57,029 bases of DNA from positions 1-57,029 of IMG/VR virus record IMGVR_UViG_3300005528_000068; one strand, 5' to 3'. Each line of letters opens with the position of its first letter. Position 1 is the first letter of the stretch. Positions 12,892-20,978 of this stretch are shown here, one piece after another. The translations under genes were made by a program, and so were the position numbers. This DNA is from a virus. The notes under the pieces were generated by a model, which made no database searches, was not told the origin of the DNA, and worked only from the letters and a program-made list of their open reading frames with translations.

Positions 12892-15800
12892 ATGCCAAAC
12901 AGTTATAACTTTTTCAAAGATGAGGTGAGGCAGTGGTTCATTGAGAACGTTCCCACTAGTAAGAGAATACTTGATGTTGGACCAGGGATAGGAACATATT
13001 CCAACCTACTTAGAGATCTGGGATATAGAATGGATGCCATAGAAATATGGGAACCGTATGTAAATCAGTTTCAGCTGAGACAGAAATATGACAATGTCTA
13101 TATTGGTGATATCACCGATTTTGATTATAAGGACTACGACTTTATTATTTTAGGAGATGTTCTGGAACATATAGAAACCACCAAAGCCCAGGAGCTTATT
13201 AAGAACATACGCTATTGGAATAAGGAATGTATGGTGGCTATTCCATACACCATGGAGCAGGATGGGGAGGAATATGGGAATATATATGAAACCCATCTTC
13301 AGCCAGACTTAACTAAAGAAGTGATGAAGGAGAGATATCCTTTCCTCACTCCTATATTCACCAACGAGTACTATGGATATTATTCCATGTTAGAGAGTAT
13401 GGTGGATAAGGTGTATGTCCTGTGTACAACATCTTCCTATTTGGAGACAGCAAAAGCTTGTGTAGCATCTATAAATAAGTTCAGCAAAATTCCCGTAGTG
13501 GTGTACACTATCAACTTTGATGCTGATATAGATGGGGCTACCACTAGATACTGGTTCTCTAGAGTGTCAGCAAATAGTAAATCTGACTATATTGATAGAT
13601 TAGATGGTGATATTTATAGACTATTGATAGAACGCCCAGCTATTGTAAAAGATACATTAGGATATGCTCGCACTGTAGCATATATAGACAGTGATAGTGT
13701 TGTCACTCCATACATAGACAATATATTCTCCCTCTATCCAAAGAATGTAGACTATCCATATTTCACAGAGGGGATATATGAATATTTGTTTGCAAATGGT
13801 AGAGGTGCGGCTAAAGATAAGAACGATTTATCCATGACACTAGAAGCTCCAGCATGTGAGTTGTTTGGTGTAGACCAATACGTCAGAACCAAATACAGAC
13901 AAACTGGATACTTTGTAGCCAATACTAATTGTATAAAGTTTCTGGATGAGTGGTATTGGATGTGTAAGCATCCTGAGGTGATGAAGAATCCTCAATACTA
14001 TGCACCATTCCATGAGGAAACCATTGTAAATATACTTCTTTGGAAAAAGAAAATACTTACAGGACTTCCATACGTTTATGTAAATGGTACACTTGATACT
14101 ATTGACAAGATATATAATGAGTTAGGCTTCACTGGTGTAGCTAGAGAGATATCTAGCTGGTTTAAGATTCCAGCTAAGAAAGAATATCTGTTTGCTTTCC
14201 ATGGTGAGAAAAAGAGCAATGTAATGCACGAAATGATACATGAACTGGAAAAGACAGTGAAAAAGTCTATGAAAGTGCTGTTCCTTGCACCCCACCTATC
14301 TACAGGTGGTATGCCTGGATTCCTGTTAAAACGTATACAGGTGCTGAAGAAATACAGCAACGTAGAGATATTTGTTGTAGAATATACAGATTATGGTCCA
14401 GCATATGTAGTGCAGAAGAACCAGATAAGAGAACTGGTGAATAATTTTTACACCTTATCAGATAACAAACATGAGATCATCGATATTATTAAAAACAATA
14501 ATATTGATATAGTGCATATAGATGAGATAGTAGAAGGATTTGATAGTTACAATCATATACCTCAGGATCTACTTGCTAAGTTATATGACAACAACAGAAC
14601 TTGGAGAATTGTAGAAACTTGTCACAATGTGTGGTTTGAACCAGACAAACATAAGATGTACCACCCAGAAGCATATGCCTTCTGTACCCCCCATCATCTG
14701 AAGACATTTGCAAACATGCCTAGCTACAAACAAGTATTGGAGTTTCCCATAGAAATCAATCCTGTATCATTTGAAACAAGACAGGCTGCTAGACAGAAGC
14801 TTGGGTTTAGTAGTGATAAGAAACATGTTGTTAATATAGGACTATGGACTCCAGGTAAGAATCAGGGTGAAGGATTAGAAATAGCTCGTAAGTACCCACA
14901 CATGATGTTTCATTTTGTTGGAAACCAGGCACCAAACTTCCAGCACTACTGGGAACCATTAATGAAAGATGTTCCAAAGAATGTGATAGTGTGGGGAGAA
15001 AGAAATGATACAGAAACATTCCTTGAGGCTGCTGACGTATTCATGTTCAATAGTACATGGGAATGTAATCCATTGGTGTTGAGAGAAGCAATCTCCCATC
15101 AGCTACCAATTATAGCAAGAAACCTTCCTCAGTATGAGGATATGTTCACTCCATATCTGCAACCAATTGATACAGATCTGGATACAATTATATGTGACTA
15201 CACTGTTCCCATCAACAATACGTCCTATCATTTTGCTATGGGGCACAATGAGTTATATAAGTATATAGTGACCTTGCCTATAACAAGACAGAAACCAAAG
15301 AGCAATGTAACTATTTCCCAAAACTTTGTTGAACATCCATTCCTGGAAATCAAAGGAACAAGTGTAAACAAGTTCAAGGTGTGTTTTTATGATGATAAAG
15401 GAGCTCTGTATTATGCTAATGAGATAGGACCAAACTGCTGGGTGAAACTAAACAGAAGTTATTTTACCAGATGGATAACCAGAGTGTGGGAGAATAACGA
15501 TCTTATATATGAAAACGTTCTGAATCTAGAAGGAAGGAGAGTGTACATAGCATTTGAGAGCAACTCTCTGGGAGATAATATTGCTTGGATACCTTATTGT
15601 TTAGAGTTTAAAAAGAAACACAACTGCCATGTAATAGTGAGCACATTCAAGAACTTCCTATTCCAGGACGTCTATCCAGAACTGGAGTTTGTAAATCCAG
15701 GAGATGTAATTCCAGATGTGTACGCAATGTATAAGATTGGTTGGTTCTATGATGCAGATAGAGAACCAGCTTTACCAAACACTGTAAACCTCCAAAAGTG

Positions 15801-16350
15801 TGCAGCTAACATCTTAGGTCTTGATTATCAAGAGATTAAACCAAGAATAAGTTACCAAATTGGTAACAATCCATATGGTAAATATGTCACCATAGCTACA
15901 AATTCTACAGCTGGGTGTAAGTTCTGGACCAAAGAAGGATGGCAGGGAGTGATTGATTATCTGGTAGAACAGGGATATGGTGTGATAAATGTATCTAAAG
16001 AGAAGAACCCATTTAATAATTGTCTTCAAATAGATGATACATCTATAGAGAACACAATGAATGTTATACATCATTCTGAGTTCTTCATAGGACTAAGCTC
16101 AGGATTGAGCTGGTTAGCATGGGCTATGGATAAAAAAGTGATAATGATTAGTAATTTCACCCAACCTGATCATGAGTTTACATGTACAAGAGTGGTGAAG
16201 AAAGATGTATGCAATGGATGTTGGAACAATCCCAATTTCAAGTTTGATAAAGGAGATTGGAACTGGTGTCCTATACATAAGGGAACAGACAGACAGTTTG
16301 AATGTCACACATCAATAACAACTCAGGATGTAATAGATGTTATAAAATAA
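12892..16350 (+). CDS. Four-domain methyltransferase-glycosyltransferase fusion
   Basis: The 1152-residue protein (start ATG 12892, directly after the promoter) has four enzymatic parts. Residues 1-165 are a class I SAM-dependent methyltransferase (ILDVGPGIGTYS at 26-37; GDVLEHIE near 88-95). Residues 170-390 are a GT-A domain with DxD at 266-268 (AYIDSDSVV) and a GT8-like 'GYFVANTNCIKFLDEW'. Residues 460-800 are a GT4-type GT-B enzyme with 'FLAPHLSTGGMPGF', 'GLWTPGKNQGEGLEIARKY' and an E-x7-E (ECNPLVLRE). Residues 880-1152 are a GT9-like domain (SNSLGDNIAWIPY; 'GLSSGLSWLAWAMDKKVIMI') resembling autotransporter heptosyltransferases. It is the only plus-strand gene here and is flanked by Thr/Ser-rich adhesin genes. 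Likely role: build a glycan on virion fibres; modification of host surface sugar is the alternative. Confidence 0.82.
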   Translation: MPNSYNFFKDEVRQWFIENVPTSKRILDVGPGIGTYSNLLRDLGYRMDAIEIWEPYVNQFQLRQKYDNVYIGDITDFDYKDYDFIILGDVLEHIETTKAQELIKNIRYWNKECMVAIPYTMEQDGEEYGNIYETHLQPDLTKEVMKERYPFLTPIFTNEYYGYYSMLESMVDKVYVLCTTSSYLETAKACVASINKFSKIPVVVYTINFDADIDGATTRYWFSRVSANSKSDYIDRLDGDIYRLLIERPAIVKDTLGYARTVAYIDSDSVVTPYIDNIFSLYPKNVDYPYFTEGIYEYLFANGRGAAKDKNDLSMTLEAPACELFGVDQYVRTKYRQTGYFVANTNCIKFLDEWYWMCKHPEVMKNPQYYAPFHEETIVNILLWKKKILTGLPYVYVNGTLDTIDKIYNELGFTGVAREISSWFKIPAKKEYLFAFHGEKKSNVMHEMIHELEKTVKKSMKVLFLAPHLSTGGMPGFLLKRIQVLKKYSNVEIFVVEYTDYGPAYVVQKNQIRELVNNFYTLSDNKHEIIDIIKNNNIDIVHIDEIVEGFDSYNHIPQDLLAKLYDNNRTWRIVETCHNVWFEPDKHKMYHPEAYAFCTPHHLKTFANMPSYKQVLEFPIEINPVSFETRQAARQKLGFSSDKKHVVNIGLWTPGKNQGEGLEIARKYPHMMFHFVGNQAPNFQHYWEPLMKDVPKNVIVWGERNDTETFLEAADVFMFNSTWECNPLVLREAISHQLPIIARNLPQYEDMFTPYLQPIDTDLDTIICDYTVPINNTSYHFAMGHNELYKYIVTLPITRQKPKSNVTISQNFVEHPFLEIKGTSVNKFKVCFYDDKGALYYANEIGPNCWVKLNRSYFTRWITRVWENNDLIYENVLNLEGRRVYIAFESNSLGDNIAWIPYCLEFKKKHNCHVIVSTFKNFLFQDVYPELEFVNPGDVIPDVYAMYKIGWFYDADREPALPNTVNLQKCAANILGLDYQEIKPRISYQIGNNPYGKYVTIATNSTAGCKFWTKEGWQGVIDYLVEQGYGVINVSKEKNPFNNCLQIDDTSIENTMNVIHHSEFFIGLSSGLSWLAWAMDKKVIMISNFTQPDHEFTCTRVVKKDVCNGCWNNPNFKFDKGDWNWCPIHKGTDRQFECHTSITTQDVIDVIK

Positions 16351-16352
16351 GA

Positions 16353-16375
16353 AAGGGTGGTTATTCACCACCCTT
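16353..16375. terminator. Hairpin between convergent genes
   Basis: AAGGGTGGT and ACCACCCTT form a perfect 9-bp stem with a five-base loop. It lies three bases after the stop of the plus-strand fusion gene and overlaps the last codons of the convergent small minus-strand gene. A T-rich run follows only on the minus strand (CTTATTTTAT), and it is modest. It probably ends transcription from both sides. Confidence 0.6.
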
Positions 16376-16498
16376 CATAGCTTCTTGTTCTTGAATTTTC
16401 ACAGCAATTTGCTGATTAGTTTCTTGTAACAGCTTCTGTAAATACTCAATCTGACTAATGATATCATAGGCTTTAGCCTTTAATTCAACTAATTCCAT
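16361..16498 (-). CDS. Small helical phage protein (45 aa)
   Basis: A 45-residue frame, MELVELKAKAYDIISQIEYL then KLLQETNQQIAVKIQEQE, predicts a single long amphipathic helix. Proteins with the K-A-x-A-Y-D-x-I-x-x-I-E-x-L-Q pattern are common small genes in phages of Bacteroidetes, which supports the frame. It may form a coiled coil with a structural partner; the function is unknown. A TACATTTG box 14 bases upstream of the ATG may be its promoter element. Its stop codon lies within the convergent terminator hairpin. Confidence 0.7.
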   Translation of the reverse strand: MELVELKAKAYDIISQIEYLQKLLQETNQQIAVKIQEQEAMKGGE

Positions 16499-16512
16499 AT
16501 ATTAGATTTTAG

Positions 16513-16520
16513 CAAATGTA
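16513..16520 (-). promoter_or_regulatory. Possible -7 box (TACATTTG)
   Basis: On the minus strand TACATTTG fits TAnnTTTG and lies 14 bases upstream of the ATG at 16498, the same distance as for the promoter before 48469. No TTTG is present 19-21 bases further upstream, so the call is tentative. Confidence 0.35.
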
Positions 16521-16536
16521 CTGAAAATTATCTAAT

Positions 16537-16839
16537 TTAAGGATTTTGTTCTTGTACAGGCGGTACAAATTCCCCTGTAATAGTCAAATTAAGTTTACTT
16601 GAAATATAATCCCAAGCATAAGTGTCTTGTTCCCACGATTGATAGTCTACCCCTTCCATAGACAAATTACCTTCAGCCACTTGCTCACCTTGTGTGCCAT
16701 CTGTGTTCTCTACAAAAATTGCCCAATAGAATCTAGCAGATTGGTTAAGTGTGAGTCTAGTTACATAAGAATCTAAAATCTTTGCTTGTTTGTTTTGTCC
16801 GTTTACCCATACATTAATGGGTGTAATTGTTTTTGCCAT
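16537..16839 (-). CDS. Hypothetical phage protein (100 aa)
   Basis: The 100-residue protein starts MAKTITPINVWVNGQNKQAK and consists mainly of beta strands ('YVTRLTLNQSARFYWAIFVEN', 'QVAEGNLSMEGVDYQSW') with a Pro-rich end. Similar small proteins occur next to tail fibre genes in environmental phages, where they are unannotated. It is the gene after the 841-residue fibre, 13 bases downstream, and could be a fibre chaperone or a minor virion component. I do not recognise a domain. Confidence 0.6.
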   Translation of the reverse strand: MAKTITPINVWVNGQNKQAKILDSYVTRLTLNQSARFYWAIFVENTDGTQGEQVAEGNLSMEGVDYQSWEQDTYAWDYISSKLNLTITGEFVPPVQEQNP

Positions 16840-16852
16840 TTTATATATTATT

Positions 16853-19378
16853 TTAAGTTGATGCTAAAAGTTTATAAAGAACCCCATTAACTTCCACCTC
16901 TATATATCCAGTGGCAGTGGGAGCAGTTGCATTATATTGCCCAAGCTTCCATGTTCTTGCAGTACCTCCAGCAGGCGAATCTGTAGATAAACCACCAACA
17001 GCGTGCAATACTCCTAATCCAGGATCAGTGGTAGTGCCAATCAAAATCTTACCTGCAAAGTAGTTGTTAAAGTTAGACTGTGTTTGATGAATGCCCCAGT
17101 TTCCAGTAGGTATTGTAACAGTTCCAAGTAGTGCATACACATTATTGGTTCCAGATAATGCAACACAGGCAAACCCAGCCCTATTAGTTCCTTGCATTGT
17201 GTTAACACGTATAGCCCTATTATTTGTTACAGTTCCATTAGCTTGATTACCCCTCTCTATAAATATTTGGTCAAGGTCTGTAGTTATACTTCCCGCTTGA
17301 GTGCTAGATGCTACGTTCCATACTCTATGATTGGTAACTGCTCCACCACCCGTTAGGTTGTTGTTGCTACCAAATGACATTGCTCTTATTACAAGTTCAT
17401 TGGTTGCTGATGTTGCAGATATACTATGAGATACAGATACAGCACCATCGCCCACGTCTGTAGAATTAGCCTGAGTTTGAGTGGTTGAAATAATTGTCCC
17501 GAATCCAGAAGAAAGTGTATTTGCCAATCTTGATGTTCCAGACACATCTAGCTTATATCCAGCAAGTGTAGTAGTACCAATGACAACATTCCCGTTTAAG
17601 TAGTGACTCATTGCGGAGTCTGGAGCGTATACTCCCCATCGATTTGTGATTACACCTGTTGCCCCAACAGTTGGGGTATTAAGAAACAAACCATAGTAAT
17701 TTGTAACAGTAGAAGAGCCCCCACTCGCAGAACCTATTGTTGCTTCTGCATAAAAAGCATAATGGTTTGTTAATGTATTTGTTTGCGATGTGGTTAAAGA
17801 ACCTTGTGACAGACTAGAAAAATATCCATAAGCATTACTTACATTCCCAATATAATTAACAATTGTGCTGTAAAAGCTTTGTATATTATTTGTATTAATC
17901 TGTACTGTTGTTGATTGAGAGCCAGCGTATCTATGGCCAATATTTGACCAAATCCCACGCATTACAGAAGCGGTAGCAGTAGATGTATCTAATGTACTAC
18001 CTCTACCTGTAAAAAATGTTTGATTATAAATGTTAGTAAAGGAAGTAGATTCTGAAGTAATATCTGCAAAGGTTTCTTGAACCCAAAGATTATTATTTGT
18101 AGCTGAAGTGTTTCTTCCCCATACTCTCGTATTGAATATTTGAGGACCCGTTCCAGGTACAATATTATACTGACCTTCATACACAAAAGACGATGGCCAA
18201 GTAGGTGCTGTCACACCCGTAGGCACACCAACTGAATATGTATAGTTAGTTAAGGTAGCATTAGTGTCCCTAAATATTAACCGCTTAGAATCAAGGCTCA
18301 TCACACGATTACCAGTAAGTGTACCATCTGAGTTATATATGTTTGTAATTGACGGACTTACACCAGAAGTACCAGAAGTACCAGATGTTGTTGATACTGC
18401 AGGAAAAGCTGCTAATGATCCATCACCTCTTATATACTGAGATGTATCACCATTAGCTACAATATTTATTGTACCAAATGATGTTATGGGAGCTGATGTT
18501 ACAGAGAATGCTGGTGGTACAGATGCTTGTACACTGGTTACAGTGCCTACGTTCCAGGTTCTATCAGCTGTTAAATCTTTTGTTAATCCATTGATTGTCA
18601 GAGTTCTACTATCTGGAACAGGCATAAACCCAAGAACAGATGTCAAATCTCCTAATACAACAGGTGTGGCAGAGGTTACTAGTCCTTTACCATTAACTGC
18701 AAACTTCAGGAATGTGTTTGATCCATATACATTTGAGTTAACTGTGGCTAGTGTTGCTGTAATATTAGTACCAGTTACACCAACAGCACTCACATCTCCA
18801 ACAAGAACAATTGAATCAGCAGGAATAGATATTGCAATAGGGGTGATGTTTGTAACCAATCCTTTTGCATTCACTGTAACTACAGGAACTGTAACTGCAT
18901 TTCCATAAGTTCCAGGGTTAGCATTTACAGTAGCTAGTGTCAATGGTACATTACCTGGACCAGATGCTATACCATCCCCTGTAAGTCCTGTAATATATGA
19001 ACCTGCAGGTTGATATGTTGTTGAATCTAGAGATCCATCTCCTTTAACAAATTGTGAGGATGTACCCCCAGTGGTAATATGTGCACCACTTTGAATTGAT
19101 CCAGATATAGTGAATGTATACCCTGCACTATTGATTGTGGTGTTCTGCATTAGAGAACCACCCAATCTTACAGGCTGACCTGGACTAAGTTGAATTATAC
19201 CATTCTCAAATATATATCCTAGCCCAACATCTTGAAACTTCCCATCGATTTTCTCAAGGGCAGTTTGCAAGTTGTCGTTCATATTGATGCCAGTGTAAAT
19301 GAGATTCTCTCCCTTGTAAAAAACACAAGTGGCACTCAGTATCACTGGACAAGGAGTAGCTTCACAACTGACAATCAT
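16853..19378 (-). CDS. Module-B tail fibre-like protein (841 aa)
   Basis: Residues 1-50 are the family B module (C-x-x-x-P-C-P-V-I-L, a second Cys, then 'NLIYTGI' and a helix 'LQTALEKIDGKF'). Residues 50-115 contain 'PVRLGGSLMQNTTINSAGYTF' and 'GGTSSQFVKGDGSLD', a stretch repeated almost word for word in the 1807-residue protein at 20979-26402. The middle has a short Gly-Thr-Ser run. The rest is a long beta-rich fibre with many Asn/Thr/Gly and 'VVIGTTTLAGYKLDVSGTSRL', a motif common in phage fibres near their C-terminal part. No peptidase-type chaperone ending is seen. It is most likely a receptor-binding fibre. Confidence 0.78.
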   Translation of the reverse strand: MIVSCEATPCPVILSATCVFYKGENLIYTGINMNDNLQTALEKIDGKFQDVGLGYIFENGIIQLSPGQPVRLGGSLMQNTTINSAGYTFTISGSIQSGAHITTGGTSSQFVKGDGSLDSTTYQPAGSYITGLTGDGIASGPGNVPLTLATVNANPGTYGNAVTVPVVTVNAKGLVTNITPIAISIPADSIVLVGDVSAVGVTGTNITATLATVNSNVYGSNTFLKFAVNGKGLVTSATPVVLGDLTSVLGFMPVPDSRTLTINGLTKDLTADRTWNVGTVTSVQASVPPAFSVTSAPITSFGTINIVANGDTSQYIRGDGSLAAFPAVSTTSGTSGTSGVSPSITNIYNSDGTLTGNRVMSLDSKRLIFRDTNATLTNYTYSVGVPTGVTAPTWPSSFVYEGQYNIVPGTGPQIFNTRVWGRNTSATNNNLWVQETFADITSESTSFTNIYNQTFFTGRGSTLDTSTATASVMRGIWSNIGHRYAGSQSTTVQINTNNIQSFYSTIVNYIGNVSNAYGYFSSLSQGSLTTSQTNTLTNHYAFYAEATIGSASGGSSTVTNYYGLFLNTPTVGATGVITNRWGVYAPDSAMSHYLNGNVVIGTTTLAGYKLDVSGTSRLANTLSSGFGTIISTTQTQANSTDVGDGAVSVSHSISATSATNELVIRAMSFGSNNNLTGGGAVTNHRVWNVASSTQAGSITTDLDQIFIERGNQANGTVTNNRAIRVNTMQGTNRAGFACVALSGTNNVYALLGTVTIPTGNWGIHQTQSNFNNYFAGKILIGTTTDPGLGVLHAVGGLSTDSPAGGTARTWKLGQYNATAPTATGYIEVEVNGVLYKLLAST

Positions 19379-19405
19379 TTTTTATTATTTTAAAATTAAA
19401 ACATT

Positions 19406-19675
19406 TTATAAACTATCAATCCAACCTTGCACTATAGAATGGTCTTGATTGAATATTTTTCTACGTTCATGGTGAGCATCTATCTCTGCTTCTGTTGGAG
19501 GTGTTGGCCAATTTAGGTAAGAATCAGGTCTTTCCCCTTTTACATATTGCAACTGTCCTTCAAAACAGCGAGCATAGTATAGAAAGTTCTCACACTTAAA
19601 AGTTACTTCTTTATCTGACCCATGTATATCAGGATCTAATATATCTGTGCTTATATGTGTAAAAATATATGACAT
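19406..19675 (-). CDS. Hypothetical protein between fibre genes (89 aa)
   Basis: An 89-residue soluble protein with 'FKCENFLYYARCFEGQLQYVKGERPDSYLNWPTPPTEAEIDAHHERR' and a Trp-containing end (QGWIDSL). The mix of aromatic and charged residues is like that of small accessory proteins found beside phage fibres. It has no visible domain. It lies between two fibre-like genes, four bases after the 431-residue gene, so it may be an assembly helper or fibre-tip protein. Confidence 0.6.
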   Translation of the reverse strand: MSYIFTHISTDILDPDIHGSDKEVTFKCENFLYYARCFEGQLQYVKGERPDSYLNWPTPPTEAEIDAHHERRKIFNQDHSIVQGWIDSL

Positions 19676-19678
19676 AAA

Positions 19679-20974
19679 TTAAGCTATAAATGGATGTCCT
19701 ACAGAAACAGGTCTTTTTAAATCGCCAAATATTAGATATCCAATCCATTCATTTGCAACACCACCTGCTGTATCTGTTGTTAATGTTAAACTATTAGCAC
19801 TTAAACTACTTATATCATAAGCTGTTTGCAGTGTACCAGTGACACTTGGATATACTAACACCTGATCATAATACACACTTAAATCAATTTCAGCGTTAGC
19901 AGTACCATTCTCATCTAATACAGCAGCTGAGTTTCTAGATGTTGGTGATACTCCTGATCCAAATCCAATTCTGTCTTGAACAGTGGATGTGCCTGCTGTA
20001 CTTATGGTTTTCATAGCACCTATTAAAGAAACTCCTTTTATATTAAAAGGAACCCCACTTATTGTGGCTGTTGAGTTAAGCGTGTTACCTGCTATTGTTA
20101 TAGATCCAGCCTGCCAATATCCTCCTTTAATTGCCATATAGATGCTTCTACGGTTTGTTGTAGTACGAAGTGACCAGTTTAATTGAAATGTATTATTATT
20201 CCAAGAACTGAGAGAAGCCCTTGCATTAGGGTTTCCACCAGCAATAACAATCATGGATATACAATCACCTGTAAAGTTATATCCATCAGTGTCCATTGTT
20301 GCTGAAGCATCATCAGAATTTCCACACACTGTAATATTATTATCTGTCGCATTCCTAGTAAGAAATCCTACATGTAGCCCAGAATCTTGTTGTTCACCAA
20401 CATCAGTGGCACTCACTGCTTGTACACCAGCAAACATTACACATTGATCTTGATATGCTTGGCTAGCTGATACCTGAAAACCAGTGGCTGTGTAGGTCTG
20501 TATACCAGTTGCTGCTGGTTCTGCTATTTCTCCTATTGTTACATTTCTTATATCATCCCCACCCCATGCTTCCCAAAATACAGTTATGTTAGCAGGGGTT
20601 ACGTCATCAACAATTAATGTAAATCCATCTGTGTCTATACTACTAATATCCAAAGCTCCATCTTTAGCACCTGTAAGGGCATCCACTGTGATGACACATT
20701 GTGTGTTTGACCAAATAGATCCACAGTCAGCAGCAGCTGAGTTATCTATTGAAGATGTGCCCACACATGCTCTTGATGTTGTACTTGAAGCAAATCCAAC
20801 ACCCCTTCTTTCATTCACTGCTTCTGAATTTAGGTTTGTTGGAGAGTTCGATTGCAAACCCACCCAATAGAATCTAATTGCTTTAGGAATGAAACCTAAT
20901 CCTGTGACAGGTATTGTTGTGTTCAATGCCTGTGTTGTTAACCATTGAACTGCTCCATGTGCAAAATTTAGCAT
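19679..20974 (-). CDS. Duplicated-domain virion surface protein (431 aa)
   Basis: The 431-residue protein has no signal peptide and is built of beta strands. Two regions are alike. Around residues 55-155 there is R-x-G-V-G-F-A-S..., a D-I-S-S-I motif and W-E-A-W-G-G-D. Around residues 320-420 there is R-I-G-F-G-S-G..., D-I-S-S-L, L-T-T-D and L-I-F-G-D. A related middle part has 'DSGLHVGFLTRNATDNNITV' and 'CISMIVIAGG'. This suggests tandem copies of one beta-sandwich of about 100 residues. Such proteins occur beside tail fibres in environmental phages. Its role in the virion is inferred only from the neighbourhood. Confidence 0.65.
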   Translation of the reverse strand: MLNFAHGAVQWLTTQALNTTIPVTGLGFIPKAIRFYWVGLQSNSPTNLNSEAVNERRGVGFASSTTSRACVGTSSIDNSAAADCGSIWSNTQCVITVDALTGAKDGALDISSIDTDGFTLIVDDVTPANITVFWEAWGGDDIRNVTIGEIAEPAATGIQTYTATGFQVSASQAYQDQCVMFAGVQAVSATDVGEQQDSGLHVGFLTRNATDNNITVCGNSDDASATMDTDGYNFTGDCISMIVIAGGNPNARASLSSWNNNTFQLNWSLRTTTNRRSIYMAIKGGYWQAGSITIAGNTLNSTATISGVPFNIKGVSLIGAMKTISTAGTSTVQDRIGFGSGVSPTSRNSAAVLDENGTANAEIDLSVYYDQVLVYPSVTGTLQTAYDISSLSANSLTLTTDTAGGVANEWIGYLIFGDLKRPVSVGHPFIA

Positions 20975-20978
20975 ACTA

